This document shows positions 8,211 to 16,584 of a DNA stretch of 64,000 nucleotides, piece after piece; position 1 is the stretch's first letter, and the number at the start of each line of letters is the position of its first letter. The DNA lies in contig CAVXGQ010000005.1 in assembly GCA_963761425.1 (NCBI GenBank), positions 186,001 through 250,000 on the forward strand, given 5' to 3'. The notes under the pieces are model-generated. The model saw only the letters and a program-made list of their open reading frames with translations. It did not search any database and was not told the origin of the DNA. This stretch comes from Bog-793 sp963761425. Its GTDB lineage: Bacteria > Actinomycetota > Acidimicrobiia > Acidimicrobiales > Bog-793. The translations under genes and the position numbers were made by a program.

Positions 8211-9377
8211 GTGGCGGACGCCGAGATCGGTATTGGCAGGTTCGCTCGTCATGCCTGGCGCCTCGACGAGGTGGCGATCCAGCCCTCCCGGCGGACCCGT
8301 GACCCCCAGGACGTCGATTTGTCCTGGCAGCTCGACGCCTTCCGGTTCGCGCTCCCCTTTCTGGCGGCCCCCCGCGATGGCATCGTCGGCCCCGACACCG
8401 CCGGATTGGTCGACTCGCTGGGGGGACTCGCGGTTCTCGATCTCGAGGGCCTGTGGACGCGGTATGCCGATCCATTGCCGCTCCTCGTCGAGGTCGCCCG
8501 GCTGGCGCCGGACCGAGTCACCCGCCGGCTGCAGGAGATCTACGCCGAACCGGTGAAGCCGGAACTCCTCGCCAGCCGGGTCCGGGCCATCGCCGGAGGC
8601 GGGGCGGTGGCCTGCGGCGCGGTGACCCCGCAGCGGGCCGAGGAGCTGGTGCCCCCGGCGGTGGAGGCGGGGCTGGACGTGCTGGTCGTGGCGGGCACGA
8701 CCCTTTCGGCCGAGCACGTGTCGCGCACGGCGACCCCTCTCAACCTGGAGCGCTTCATTCGGGCCCTCGATCTTCCGGTGATCGTCGGGGGATGCTCGTC
8801 GTACCAGGCGGCTCTCCACCTCATGCGGACCGGTGCGGTCGGCGTGCTCGTCGGCGTCGGTCCGGGCGAGTCGGCCCGCTCGACCCGGCAGGTGCTGGGG
8901 GTCGGCGCTCCCCTGGCCACGGCGATCGCCGACGCCGCCGGGGCGCGGGGCCGGCATCTGGAGGAGACCGGCGTCTACGTGCACGTGATCGCCCAGGGAC
9001 CCCTCGCCACGGGCGGCGACATCGCGACGGCGATCGCCTGCGGCGCCGACGCGGTGATGCTTGCTGGCCCCCTGGCCTCGGCGTCGGAGGCGCCGGGTCG
9101 GGGCGTCTGGTTCGCGGCGGCCGCTGGACACCCGACCCTGCCGCGGGGCTTCCGGGAGCGGGCACCGGTCCTCGGCCCCTTAGAAGAGATCCTTTCCGGC
9201 CCCTCGCACGACGCCGAGGGGCGGGTCAACCTCTTCGGGGCCCTGCGTGTCGCCATGGCGATGTCGGGGTACGCGACCATCCGCGAGTTCCACAAGGCGG
9301 CCTTGCTGGTGGCACCGGACCCACCCGGACCGACCCCGTCGGGGGGTAGCCCGGGCGAGTCCCGGCGGGGCGATTGA
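8211..9377 (+). CDS. guaB3: GuaB3 family IMP dehydrogenase-related protein
   Basis: TIM-barrel protein of the IMPDH/GMP reductase superfamily. The 388-residue length with no CBS domains, and the run DLPVIVGGCSSYQAALHLMR, then GAVGVLVGVGPGE, then IACGADAVMLAGPLA, fit actinobacterial GuaB3. In IMPDH the loop after GPG carries the catalytic Cys (GPGSICTTR). Here it reads GPGESARSTRQV, so that Cys is absent and IMPDH activity is doubtful; a GMP reductase-like or other role is more likely. The GTG start at 8211 has AGGAGA about 10 bases upstream. No classical guaB is in the window; guaA lies 5.7 kb downstream. Confidence 0.88.
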   Translation: MADAEIGIGRFARHAWRLDEVAIQPSRRTRDPQDVDLSWQLDAFRFALPFLAAPRDGIVGPDTAGLVDSLGGLAVLDLEGLWTRYADPLPLLVEVARLAPDRVTRRLQEIYAEPVKPELLASRVRAIAGGGAVACGAVTPQRAEELVPPAVEAGLDVLVVAGTTLSAEHVSRTATPLNLERFIRALDLPVIVGGCSSYQAALHLMRTGAVGVLVGVGPGESARSTRQVLGVGAPLATAIADAAGARGRHLEETGVYVHVIAQGPLATGGDIATAIACGADAVMLAGPLASASEAPGRGVWFAAAAGHPTLPRGFRERAPVLGPLEEILSGPSHDAEGRVNLFGALRVAMAMSGYATIREFHKAALLVAPDPPGPTPSGGSPGESRRGD

Positions 9378-9393
9378 GCGGGGGCGGCGGGAC

Positions 9394-11808
9394 ATGATCC
9401 GTGAGTTGGTCGCGCGCCTGCAGCGCCACCGCTGGCTGGCCGACGCTGCCGGGATCGGCGTCGTGGTGCTCTTCGCGCTCCTCTACCTGTCGCCGGCCGT
9501 CAAGGACGGATTCAGCTTCGGTCCGGCGCAGCTCGGGGCCTCGTCCTCCCTCCTCACCCGGAACCTCGTCACCACGCCGATCCACAACCACCTGATCGGC
9601 GACGTCATCGACCAGGACGTCCCCTGGAACACCCTCGACTGGCGGATCGTTCATCAGGGCTCGCTGCCGCTGTGGGACAGCTACGCCGGCACCGGTCTGC
9701 CGCAGCTTTTCAACTTCGAGTCGGCCCCGCTGGCTCTGCCGTCACTTGTTGGCTATCTCTTCCCGCTGTCGGCGTCGTTCCTAGTCACCGTGCTCGGCAA
9801 GCTCCTCATCGCCGGGCTCGGCACCTACCTGTGCTGCCGGGTGCTGAAAGCCGGGCCGGTGGGCGCCACGGTGGGGGGCATCACCTTCATGCTCTCGGGG
9901 AGCTTCACCGGGTGGCTGGGCTGGGCGGTCGGCGGACCGGTGGCGTGGTCGGGCTTCATCGTCGCCGGCATCCTCCTCGCCTACCGATCCCGACGCCGGG
10001 TGCGGGATCTCTGGCTGCTGGCGTTGTCGGTCGCCTTCGCGGTCTACGGCGGATTTCCCGAGGAGTACGTGATGATGGGCGCGGTACTGGCGGGGGTGCT
10101 CTTCGTGGCCGCGGTGGGCATCCTCATCGTCAACCGCCGGCTGGAGGCGCGAGGGCTGGTCCGCGTGGCGGCCGGCATCGGGGCCGGGTTCGCCCTGTCC
10201 GCGCCGCTGTGGCTGCCGGGCCTGCAACTGCTCGCCCGCTCGGCACGCCTCACCAAACAGCTCAACGGGCAGTTCGGGCTCCGGGCCCTCACCGAGCTGT
10301 TCGCCCAGGGCTTCTACGGCCTGCCCATCAATGGCAGCACCTGGTTCGGTCCGGCCAACTACGTGGAGTCCGCCGCCTACATGGGGGTCATCGCGCTGGT
10401 GCTCGTCGTGGTGGCGGTGGTGATCGCCGGGCGCCGGCCCATTGTCGCCGGGCTCGCCCTGGGGGCGGTGGGATGCATCTTCGTCGCCTACCAGGTCGGC
10501 GGGACTTACGTGGCGAAATGGGTCGGCGACCTCGGCCTGGAATCCTTGCCGATCCACCGCATCCTCATCGTGCTGGCCTTCCCGCTGGCGGTCCTCGCCG
10601 GCCTCGGTGCCGACATCGTCGTGAAACGGTTCCAGGAGCGCTCGGTGCGGATCGCCCTCGGCGGCGCCACGGCCGCCGTCGCGGTGGTGCTCGGCTTCAT
10701 GTGGCGAGCCGTCAACAACGACGGACTGACCCCCTTCGAGCAATCGCTCCGGCGCTCCAGCCTGATCTGGCCCTCGGCGACGATCGGCCTCCTGGTGGTG
10801 ATCTGGCTGGGGGTGACCTTCGCCCAGCGCCTCTCCGTCCCGGCGCGCCGGCGTCTCGGGGCCCTGGTCGGAGCGGCGCTGGTCTCGGCCCAAGGGGCCT
10901 TCCTCGTGTTCGCCGGCGTCGGGGAGAACAGCTACGCCACGTCGCTCTTCCCGGTGACGCCGGACGTGGCGACGGTGCAGCGGGTGGTCGGGTCGAGCCT
11001 TGTCGCTAGCGACGGGCCGAACGTGACGTGCGCCAACCCTTCGCCCAGCCGGGTCGGCAAAGCCTGCGGTATCCGGCTGTGGCTGGGCATCGGCTTCATC
11101 CCGAACATCCAGCTCGGCTACCAGGTCGACGAGCTGGCCATGCACGACCCGACCATTCCCCAGACCTACTTCACGAATTGGCCGGTTCCCGATGCCGGAC
11201 AGACCTATGTTGGCAATCTCCAGTTCTTCGCCCCCTCGATCAACTCGCTGGCCCTTGCGCGCCGATACGGGGTCTCCTACGTGCTTGTCGGGTGGGGTCT
11301 TCCGGTCCCGGCGGGGATGAAGACGGTGACCAAGCTGCCGCTCGGCGATGGCTACTCCCTGACCCTCGCCAAGGTCCCGGACTCCTCCCGGTTCACCTTT
11401 CTCGCTCCCCCGTCCAAGGCCGCGGTCCTCTCGGCGAAACACCCGGGCGACGCCTCGTACTCGCTCGCCGTGCGGGTGAAAAAGCCCTCCGAGCTGGTGC
11501 TGCGCATCACCGACGTGCCGGGGTGGCACGTCACCGCCGACGGACAGCCGCTCGCGGTGCACGACTACGAGGGGTCCTTCTTGGAGGTCACGGTGCCCGC
11601 CGGCACCCACACGGTGGTCGCCCACTACTGGCCCCGCGATTTCACCTACGGGATCGTGCTGGCCCTCCTGGCCCTGTTGGCCTTGGTCCTCGCCCCGCTC
11701 TCCCCGGCGGCCCGCGACCTGGGTCTGGCGGCGGTGGCCTTCGGGCGCCGGCGGATCGCGCCGCGGCGATCCAGGCGGGACCGGGAAGAGGGGCCCGGGG
11801 ACGACTAG
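9394..11808 (+). CDS. YfhO-family multi-pass membrane protein
   Basis: Large integral membrane protein (804 aa) with many hydrophobic helices, a GT-C-like fold associated with lipid-linked sugar transfer and cell-surface glycosylation in the YfhO family. Landmarks are a first helix at ~17-35, the loop DQDVPWNTLDWRIVHQGSLP then LWDSYAGTGLP (a likely extracytoplasmic donor/acceptor loop), GGFPEEYVMMGAV, and a C-terminal soluble part with GWHVTADGQPLAVHDYEG before a last helix. The C-terminal tail is Arg-rich. The ATG at 9394 was chosen over upstream in-frame codons that lie inside guaB3. Substrate is unknown. Confidence 0.8.
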   Translation: MIRELVARLQRHRWLADAAGIGVVVLFALLYLSPAVKDGFSFGPAQLGASSSLLTRNLVTTPIHNHLIGDVIDQDVPWNTLDWRIVHQGSLPLWDSYAGTGLPQLFNFESAPLALPSLVGYLFPLSASFLVTVLGKLLIAGLGTYLCCRVLKAGPVGATVGGITFMLSGSFTGWLGWAVGGPVAWSGFIVAGILLAYRSRRRVRDLWLLALSVAFAVYGGFPEEYVMMGAVLAGVLFVAAVGILIVNRRLEARGLVRVAAGIGAGFALSAPLWLPGLQLLARSARLTKQLNGQFGLRALTELFAQGFYGLPINGSTWFGPANYVESAAYMGVIALVLVVVAVVIAGRRPIVAGLALGAVGCIFVAYQVGGTYVAKWVGDLGLESLPIHRILIVLAFPLAVLAGLGADIVVKRFQERSVRIALGGATAAVAVVLGFMWRAVNNDGLTPFEQSLRRSSLIWPSATIGLLVVIWLGVTFAQRLSVPARRRLGALVGAALVSAQGAFLVFAGVGENSYATSLFPVTPDVATVQRVVGSSLVASDGPNVTCANPSPSRVGKACGIRLWLGIGFIPNIQLGYQVDELAMHDPTIPQTYFTNWPVPDAGQTYVGNLQFFAPSINSLALARRYGVSYVLVGWGLPVPAGMKTVTKLPLGDGYSLTLAKVPDSSRFTFLAPPSKAAVLSAKHPGDASYSLAVRVKKPSELVLRITDVPGWHVTADGQPLAVHDYEGSFLEVTVPAGTHTVVAHYWPRDFTYGIVLALLALLALVLAPLSPAARDLGLAAVAFGRRRIAPRRSRRDREEGPGDD

Positions 11809-11821
11809 TCGGGCCCCGGCT

Positions 11822-11896
11822 GCCGGCTGAACCCGAGCCGGAGCCTCGAGCCGCCGTCTTCGTGGCCGTCGGCGAAAGAGGCCGCGTTCAGCCGGC
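11822..11896. repeat. Inverted repeat between convergent genes
   Basis: GCCGGCTGAAC at 11822-11832 is exactly complementary to GTTCAGCCGGC at 11886-11896. The right arm lies over the end of the deoR-type gene. The 53-base spacing is long for a terminator, but its position between two converging genes suggests a bidirectional transcription end. Confidence 0.5.
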
Positions 11897-12667
11897 TGCG
11901 ATCTGGTCGCCGGTCGAGGCTAAGAGCAGGGCGGGGCCGTAGGGGGCGCGATCGGCGACGGCGAGACCGTCGTCGGTGATGATGCGGTCGAACTCGTGGA
12001 GCTGGGCCACCGTCGCCAGGGCGCGCAAGCCAAACTTCGAGCTGTCGGCGACGACCGCGGCCGAGCCGGACGCCGCCAGCATCGCCCGCTTGACCGGCAC
12101 CGCGAGGACGTCGTCTGTCGTCACCCCGGCCGCGGCGTCAAGGCCATCGGCACCGAGAAAGGCCCAGTCGACATGGATGGTGGCGAGAATCTGCTCCGAC
12201 CACGGACCGACCAGACCGTCGCCCTCGGCCAGTTCGCCCCCGATGACGAGGAGGCGGATCCGGCGTGGGGCCGCCAGATCGTGGGCGATCCGGAGGTCGT
12301 TCGTCACCACGGTGAGGTGCTCCTTGCCGGTGAGCTCCCGGGCGAGGGCGGAGGTCGCCGAGCCGGCGTCGAGGGCGACGGTGTCGCCGGTGGCCACGAG
12401 ACCGGCCGCCGCCCGGGCAATCGCCTGCTCGCGCCCGGCGCGGATCTGCTCACCTGGTCCTGCGCCGGGCTCGACCGGGCCCGGGGGCCCGGATCGCAGG
12501 GCGCCACCGTGGGTGCGATGGGCGAGGCCCAGCCGGGCCAGGGAGTCGAGGTCGCGTCGGATGGTGGAGACGTCGACGCCGAGATCCGCGCTAAGGCGGC
12601 TCGCCTCGACGTAGCCGTCCTCCTCGATCTGGCGGAGTATGGCGCGCCTGCGCTGGGCCGCGATCAC
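11888..12667 (-). CDS. DeoR-family transcriptional regulator
   Basis: Sugar-phosphate-responsive repressor type. Residues 4-57 are a DeoR winged helix (ILRQIEEDGYVEASRLSADL, then STIRRDLDSLARLGL), followed by HGGAL and a DeoR sensor domain with DAGSATSALAREL and VVTNDLRIAHDLA, then GADGLDAAAGVTTDD near the effector pocket. The length (259 aa) is normal. GTG start at 12667. It is transcribed away from the TauE/SafE gene. A pair of TGACC[G/C]GGTTC repeats in the intergenic region could be its operators. The effector is unknown. Confidence 0.9.
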   Translation of the reverse strand: MIAAQRRRAILRQIEEDGYVEASRLSADLGVDVSTIRRDLDSLARLGLAHRTHGGALRSGPPGPVEPGAGPGEQIRAGREQAIARAAAGLVATGDTVALDAGSATSALARELTGKEHLTVVTNDLRIAHDLAAPRRIRLLVIGGELAEGDGLVGPWSEQILATIHVDWAFLGADGLDAAAGVTTDDVLAVPVKRAMLAASGSAAVVADSSKFGLRALATVAQLHEFDRIITDDGLAVADRAPYGPALLLASTGDQIAAG

Positions 12668-12690
12668 CTGGCACCTTCTTGGCTAGAACC

Positions 12691-12737
12691 TGACCGGGTT
12701 CGTGCTGGCAGACTCTCCGAGGCGATTGACCCGGTTC
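12691..12737. promoter_or_regulatory. Paired direct repeats in the deoR/tauE intergenic region
   Basis: TGACCGGGTTC (12691-12701) and TGACCCGGTTC (12727-12737) differ by one base and start 36 bp apart. The core recurs inverted as CCGGTCA at 12801-12807. The location between divergent genes suggests operator sites for the adjacent DeoR protein. Confidence 0.45.
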
Positions 12738-12870
12738 CCTCCTGATGGTAGACGAGATTGCATGAAACCGAGCAAAAAGGGGCAGATTCGGGAAAACGGG
12801 CCGGTCAGGCCCTTCGTCCCCGGGGTCGGCTTGGTGCGCGGGTCATGAGGTCGACGATCGGCGCGAGAGC

Positions 12871-13644
12871 GTGAGCCTCGGCGTGCTCGGCTACGTCCTG
12901 GCCGGGGGGGCTGGTTGTGTCGCCGGTGCGGTGAACGCGGTGGCGGGGGGCGGCACGCTGGTGTCGTTCCCCGCGCTGCAGGGGCTCGGACTGTCACCGG
13001 TCCGGGCGAACGTGACGAACCTCATCGCGCTCACTCCGGGCTACGGCGCCGGCACCTACGCCCAGCGCGCCGACCTGGAAGGCCAGGGTCCGAGCACCCT
13101 TCGGTTCGGCGCCTACGCGGCCGCCGGCGGGTTGGTCGGCTCGGCACTCCTGGTGCTCAGCTCCCCCCGCGAGTTTCGGGACATCGTGCCGTTCCTCATC
13201 CTTTTTTCCTGCGGACTGCTCGTCGTCCAGGACAAGCTGCGAGCTCTTATCTCCCCCCCGCCGGCGCCGGAGGGGGTGACGGACCCTCACCACCGTCCCG
13301 GCGCGGCGATGCGCGCCGGGGTGTTCCTCTCCTCGGTCTACGGCGGATTCTTCGGGGCCGGGCTCGGGATCATGTTGCTCGCCTTCTTGGGTCTCTTCTC
13401 CGGCGAGAGCCTCCGGCGGCTGAACGCGGTCAAACAGGCCCTCTCCTTCGTGATCGGGGTGGTGGCGAGCGTGTTCCTCGCCTTCCTCGGCCATGCCGCG
13501 TGGGGCTTCGTGGCGGTCGTGGCGCCGACGAGCGTGATCGGTGGCCTGGCGGGGGGACGGGTCGCCCACCTCATCAGCCCGATGGTTTTGCGCGGAATCG
13601 TTGTCGTGGCGGGAATCGCCGTGGCGGTGCACTACTGGGTGTAG
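12871..13644 (+). CDS. TauE/SafE family membrane transporter
   Basis: Anion exporter of the sulfite/organosulfonate exporter family, about 8 membrane helices over 257 aa. Family signs are GAVNAVAGGGTLVSFPALQG in the first helix pair and the internal repeat SVYGGFFGAGLGIMLLAFLG, each half carrying the G-G-GGG pattern. The GTG at 12871 starts exactly before the first helix. It is divergent from the DeoR-type regulator, which may control it. Substrate (sulfite, sulfoacetate or other) cannot be told from sequence. Confidence 0.88.
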   Translation: MSLGVLGYVLAGGAGCVAGAVNAVAGGGTLVSFPALQGLGLSPVRANVTNLIALTPGYGAGTYAQRADLEGQGPSTLRFGAYAAAGGLVGSALLVLSSPREFRDIVPFLILFSCGLLVVQDKLRALISPPPAPEGVTDPHHRPGAAMRAGVFLSSVYGGFFGAGLGIMLLAFLGLFSGESLRRLNAVKQALSFVIGVVASVFLAFLGHAAWGFVAVVAPTSVIGGLAGGRVAHLISPMVLRGIVVVAGIAVAVHYWV

Positions 13645-13715
13645 AGGGCCACAAGTCGGAGGACCCATCGGCGATGTTTGCGTCGACCAACCGTCCATTC
13701 ATGGCCCGGGGAGCT

Positions 13716-14729
13716 CTATCCAATCGGTGGCATTCCTTGGTGGACGGCTTGGCTGGATTTAGGCATGAAATCAACGGTGGGAGTGTGCGGCTTCAGGCTG
13801 ACCAACTTAAGAGCCGTCCACGTGCGGATCGGATCATCGTCGCCTCGCCCGATCTCGCTTGCCGCGAGTCCTTGGCGAGTCAGACACCACGTAGCTGACG
13901 ATCGGTCTTTGACGACGCCACCGGTACTTGCCGATTGAAACCAGGTACTTGCTGTGAGACAGCTCAGTTCGCCGAATCGCGCATCTGGTCTTGTTGAGGT
14001 CGAGAGACGTTGATGTTCACCGGGGGAAAGGAGCGAACCGCTGAGTGTGTCACGGATGTCGCCGACAACTTCTCCTGGCACGTAAGGGACGATGCTCAGA
14101 GAGCACGAGTTGGAGGGGTAATAGGTTCCCTTCCCGCACACCCAACGCTGGGCACTCCGTCGCCAGCACGCGTCGTACCGATCGCCCTCCTCGATCCACT
14201 GCAAGGAGAATCCGCGACCAGCCCTCAGGAAGAATGACCAGTTGTCACCCTTCGACAGCCAGTTCAACGAGGGCGCCCGTCCGCGGTGAGCGACGACCAC
14301 CGTCCATTGGGGACCAGGAAACACACCCAGCTTGCCGGTGATCCGGTAGGTCGCCTCGTAGTTGCCGCCGAGGCCTCGCTCGGCGAGACGCAAGATCGTC
14401 GAGGGCGTTGGTTCCGCACGCGTTGCAGAACGCGAATGGAGAACGGAGCGACTTCCACTCGGGGAACCTGATCGGAGGGAAGCCACGCCGGGCGCCGAGA
14501 GGCCGGTCTTTGGCACCGGAACGTAGCCCGCTGGCCTCTGCCAGCATTCCACCCCTCGGCACGAAGCTCTGGCTCGCAGCATCCCCGGGCTTGCCGACAC
14601 TGACCCCTCCACGAAAAGCACCACCAGCCCAGCAATTCCCAACGTCAGCGTGAACACCGCAACAAAGCGCCGGTGGAATCCTCTCTTCGGCAATCGAGTT
14701 GCTGTTTCCCTCCAGCTGGTTTGCTTCAT
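13716..14729 (-). CDS. Hypothetical membrane-anchored protein
   Basis: Not recognised. The 337-residue product has an N-terminal basic stretch (TRLPKRGFHRR), then a hydrophobic helix at ~22-43 (FVAVFTLTLGIAGLVVLFVE), then an extracytoplasmic Ser/Arg-rich linker. The folded part runs from ERGLGGNYEATYRITGKLG, with several Trp and paired Cys (YDACWRRSAQRWVCG), consistent with an exported domain. Codon use is less GC-biased than in the neighbours. The stretch is lower in GC than guaA, suggesting acquired or fast-evolving sequence. No neighbour hints at function. Confidence 0.6.
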   Translation of the reverse strand: MKQTSWRETATRLPKRGFHRRFVAVFTLTLGIAGLVVLFVEGSVSASPGMLRARASCRGVECWQRPAGYVPVPKTGLSAPGVASLRSGSPSGSRSVLHSRSATRAEPTPSTILRLAERGLGGNYEATYRITGKLGVFPGPQWTVVVAHRGRAPSLNWLSKGDNWSFFLRAGRGFSLQWIEEGDRYDACWRRSAQRWVCGKGTYYPSNSCSLSIVPYVPGEVVGDIRDTLSGSLLSPGEHQRLSTSTRPDARFGELSCLTASTWFQSASTGGVVKDRSSATWCLTRQGLAASEIGRGDDDPIRTWTALKLVSLKPHTPTVDFMPKSSQAVHQGMPPIG

Positions 14730-15038
14730 CTCGGCACCTCGGTCGGAAGCGCCACGGCCGTCGAGATCATCCCACTGCGGGCATTGTTCTCGATGCCGGT
14801 TTGTCAGCGCACACCTCGCCGATCGAGACCCCTTCGAGGTCGCATCGCATGGAGGCCGGCCTTTTCTCGGCGGCAGTTCCCGGGGAATCCGGGCGGATAG
14901 GAATCGAGCCGGCAGTGCACTTACCCGGTCCTGTCCTCCCGGATGGCGTGCTCAATGACGAGGGGTGGCCGCGCGCGACCGGCTGCCGGTGGAGGGAGGG
15001 TGACCCCGCCCAACGGAGGTGCTTGGTAGCCTCGATCG
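14730..15038. other. Intergenic region before guaA
   Basis: About 310 bases between the divergent unknown membrane protein and guaA. Short open frames here lack ribosome sites and protein-like composition. It should contain both promoters, but no clear boxes, riboswitch or RNA gene was seen. Confidence 0.5.
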
Positions 15039-16577
15039 GTGGCCGCCGGATTCGACACGGTTCTCGTCGTTGATTTCGGCGCCCAGTACGCCCAACTCAT
15101 CGCCCGCCGGGTGCGGGAAGCGCACGTGTATTCGGAGATCGTGCGGCACAGCGCCAGTGCCGAAGAGATGCGACGGCGGTCGCCCAAAGGGATCATCTTG
15201 TCGGGCGGGCCGAAGTCGGTCTACGCCGACCAGGCTCCCCGACTCGACCCGGAGGTGTACGCGCTCGGCATCCCGGTGCTCGGCATCTGCTACGGGGCGC
15301 AACTCCTCGTGCAACAACTCGGCGGCGAGGTCCGTCACACCGGTTCCGGTGAGTACGGTCGGACCCAGCTCCACCTCGACCCGGCCTCGACGCTCTTTTC
15401 GGAGTGGCCGGAGACGACCGAAGTCTGGATGAGCCACGCCGATTCGATCGTCGCCGCGCCCCCGGGCTTTGCCACCATCGCCTCGACCCCTGACGTGGCG
15501 GTGGCCGCCTGCGAGAGCGTCGAGCGGGGAGTCTTCGGCGTGCAGTTCCACCCCGAGGTCGTCCACACCCCCCGCGGGCAGGAGCTGTTGAAGCGGTTCC
15601 TCTATGAGGTCTGCCAGTGCCGTCCGACCTGGACCCACACCTCGGTGATCGAGGCGGCGATCGACGAGGTGCGAGAGATCGTGGGCGACCGGCGGGTCCT
15701 CTGCGCCCTGTCGGGGGGCGTCGACTCGGCGGTGACGGCCGCCCTCGTGCACAAGGCCGTCGGCGAGCAGCTCTCGTGCGTCTTCGTCGACACCGGCCTC
15801 ATGCGAGCCGGCGAGGCCGAACAGGTCGAGGAGACCTTCCGCCGCCAGTTCGGCATCGACCTCCATCACGTGAAGGCCGCCGACCGGTTCTTCGAGGCCT
15901 TGCGCGGCGTCGTCGATCCCGAGGCGAAGCGCAAGATCGTCGGCGAGCTGTTCATCCGGATCTTCGAAGAGGTGGCGGCGGAGCTTCCCGGCGTCGCCTA
16001 CCTCGCGCAGGGGACCTTGTACCCCGACGTCATCGAGTCGGGGACCGACGCCGCGGCGACGATCAAGTCCCACCACAACGTCGGGGGACTCCCCGAGGAC
16101 ATGGCGCTCGAACTCGTGGAGCCGCTCCGCTGGCTGTTCAAAGACGAGGTGCGGGAGGTCGGCGAAGAGCTCGGCCTGCCGGAGGAGATCGTCTGGCGCC
16201 AGCCCTTCCCGGGCCCCGGGCTGGCGGTCCGCATCGTCGGGGCGGTGACGCCCGAACGGGCGGAGATCCTTCGGGCGGCCGACGCCATCGTCCTCGAAGA
16301 GGTGCGGCGCGCCGGGCTTCTCCGGGAGCTGTGGCAGTGCTTCGCTGTCCTTCCCGCCGTCCGGGCGGTGGGGGTGATGGGGGACGAGCGGACCTACGAG
16401 TACCCGATCGTGGTGCGGGCGGTGACGAGCGACGACGCGATGACCGCCGACTGGGCCCGTCTTCCCTACGAACTGCTCGAGCGGCTCTCGAGCCGGATCA
16501 TCAATGAAGTCCCCGGGGTCAACCACGTCACCTACGACATCACGTCGAAACCGCCCGGCACCATCGAATGGGAATGA
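15039..16577 (+). CDS. guaA: GMP synthase (glutamine-hydrolysing)
   Basis: Converts XMP to GMP using glutamine and ATP, the last step of guanine nucleotide synthesis. The class I amidotransferase domain (1-~195) has GICYGAQLL (nucleophilic Cys) and GVQFHPEV (His/Glu). The ATP-pyrophosphatase domain has the PP-loop LSGGVDSAVTAAL. The C-terminal dimerisation domain has QPFPGPGLAVRIVG and ends KPPGTIEWE. Length 512 aa, typical. The GTG at 15039 begins next to the conserved LVVDFGAQYAQLIARRVRE. The downstream helicase starts 7 bases after its stop, suggesting cotranscription. Confidence 0.97.
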   Translation: MAAGFDTVLVVDFGAQYAQLIARRVREAHVYSEIVRHSASAEEMRRRSPKGIILSGGPKSVYADQAPRLDPEVYALGIPVLGICYGAQLLVQQLGGEVRHTGSGEYGRTQLHLDPASTLFSEWPETTEVWMSHADSIVAAPPGFATIASTPDVAVAACESVERGVFGVQFHPEVVHTPRGQELLKRFLYEVCQCRPTWTHTSVIEAAIDEVREIVGDRRVLCALSGGVDSAVTAALVHKAVGEQLSCVFVDTGLMRAGEAEQVEETFRRQFGIDLHHVKAADRFFEALRGVVDPEAKRKIVGELFIRIFEEVAAELPGVAYLAQGTLYPDVIESGTDAAATIKSHHNVGGLPEDMALELVEPLRWLFKDEVREVGEELGLPEEIVWRQPFPGPGLAVRIVGAVTPERAEILRAADAIVLEEVRRAGLLRELWQCFAVLPAVRAVGVMGDERTYEYPIVVRAVTSDDAMTADWARLPYELLERLSSRIINEVPGVNHVTYDITSKPPGTIEWE

Positions 16578-16584
16578 GGCATCC

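Noticed and set aside
12667..12750. TPP riboswitch or SRP RNA
   Set aside because: Pieces such as GAACCTGACCGGGTT and CCCGGTCAGG resemble parts of these RNAs, but the CTGAGA core, the GGAA tetraloop and the AGCA loop are missing.
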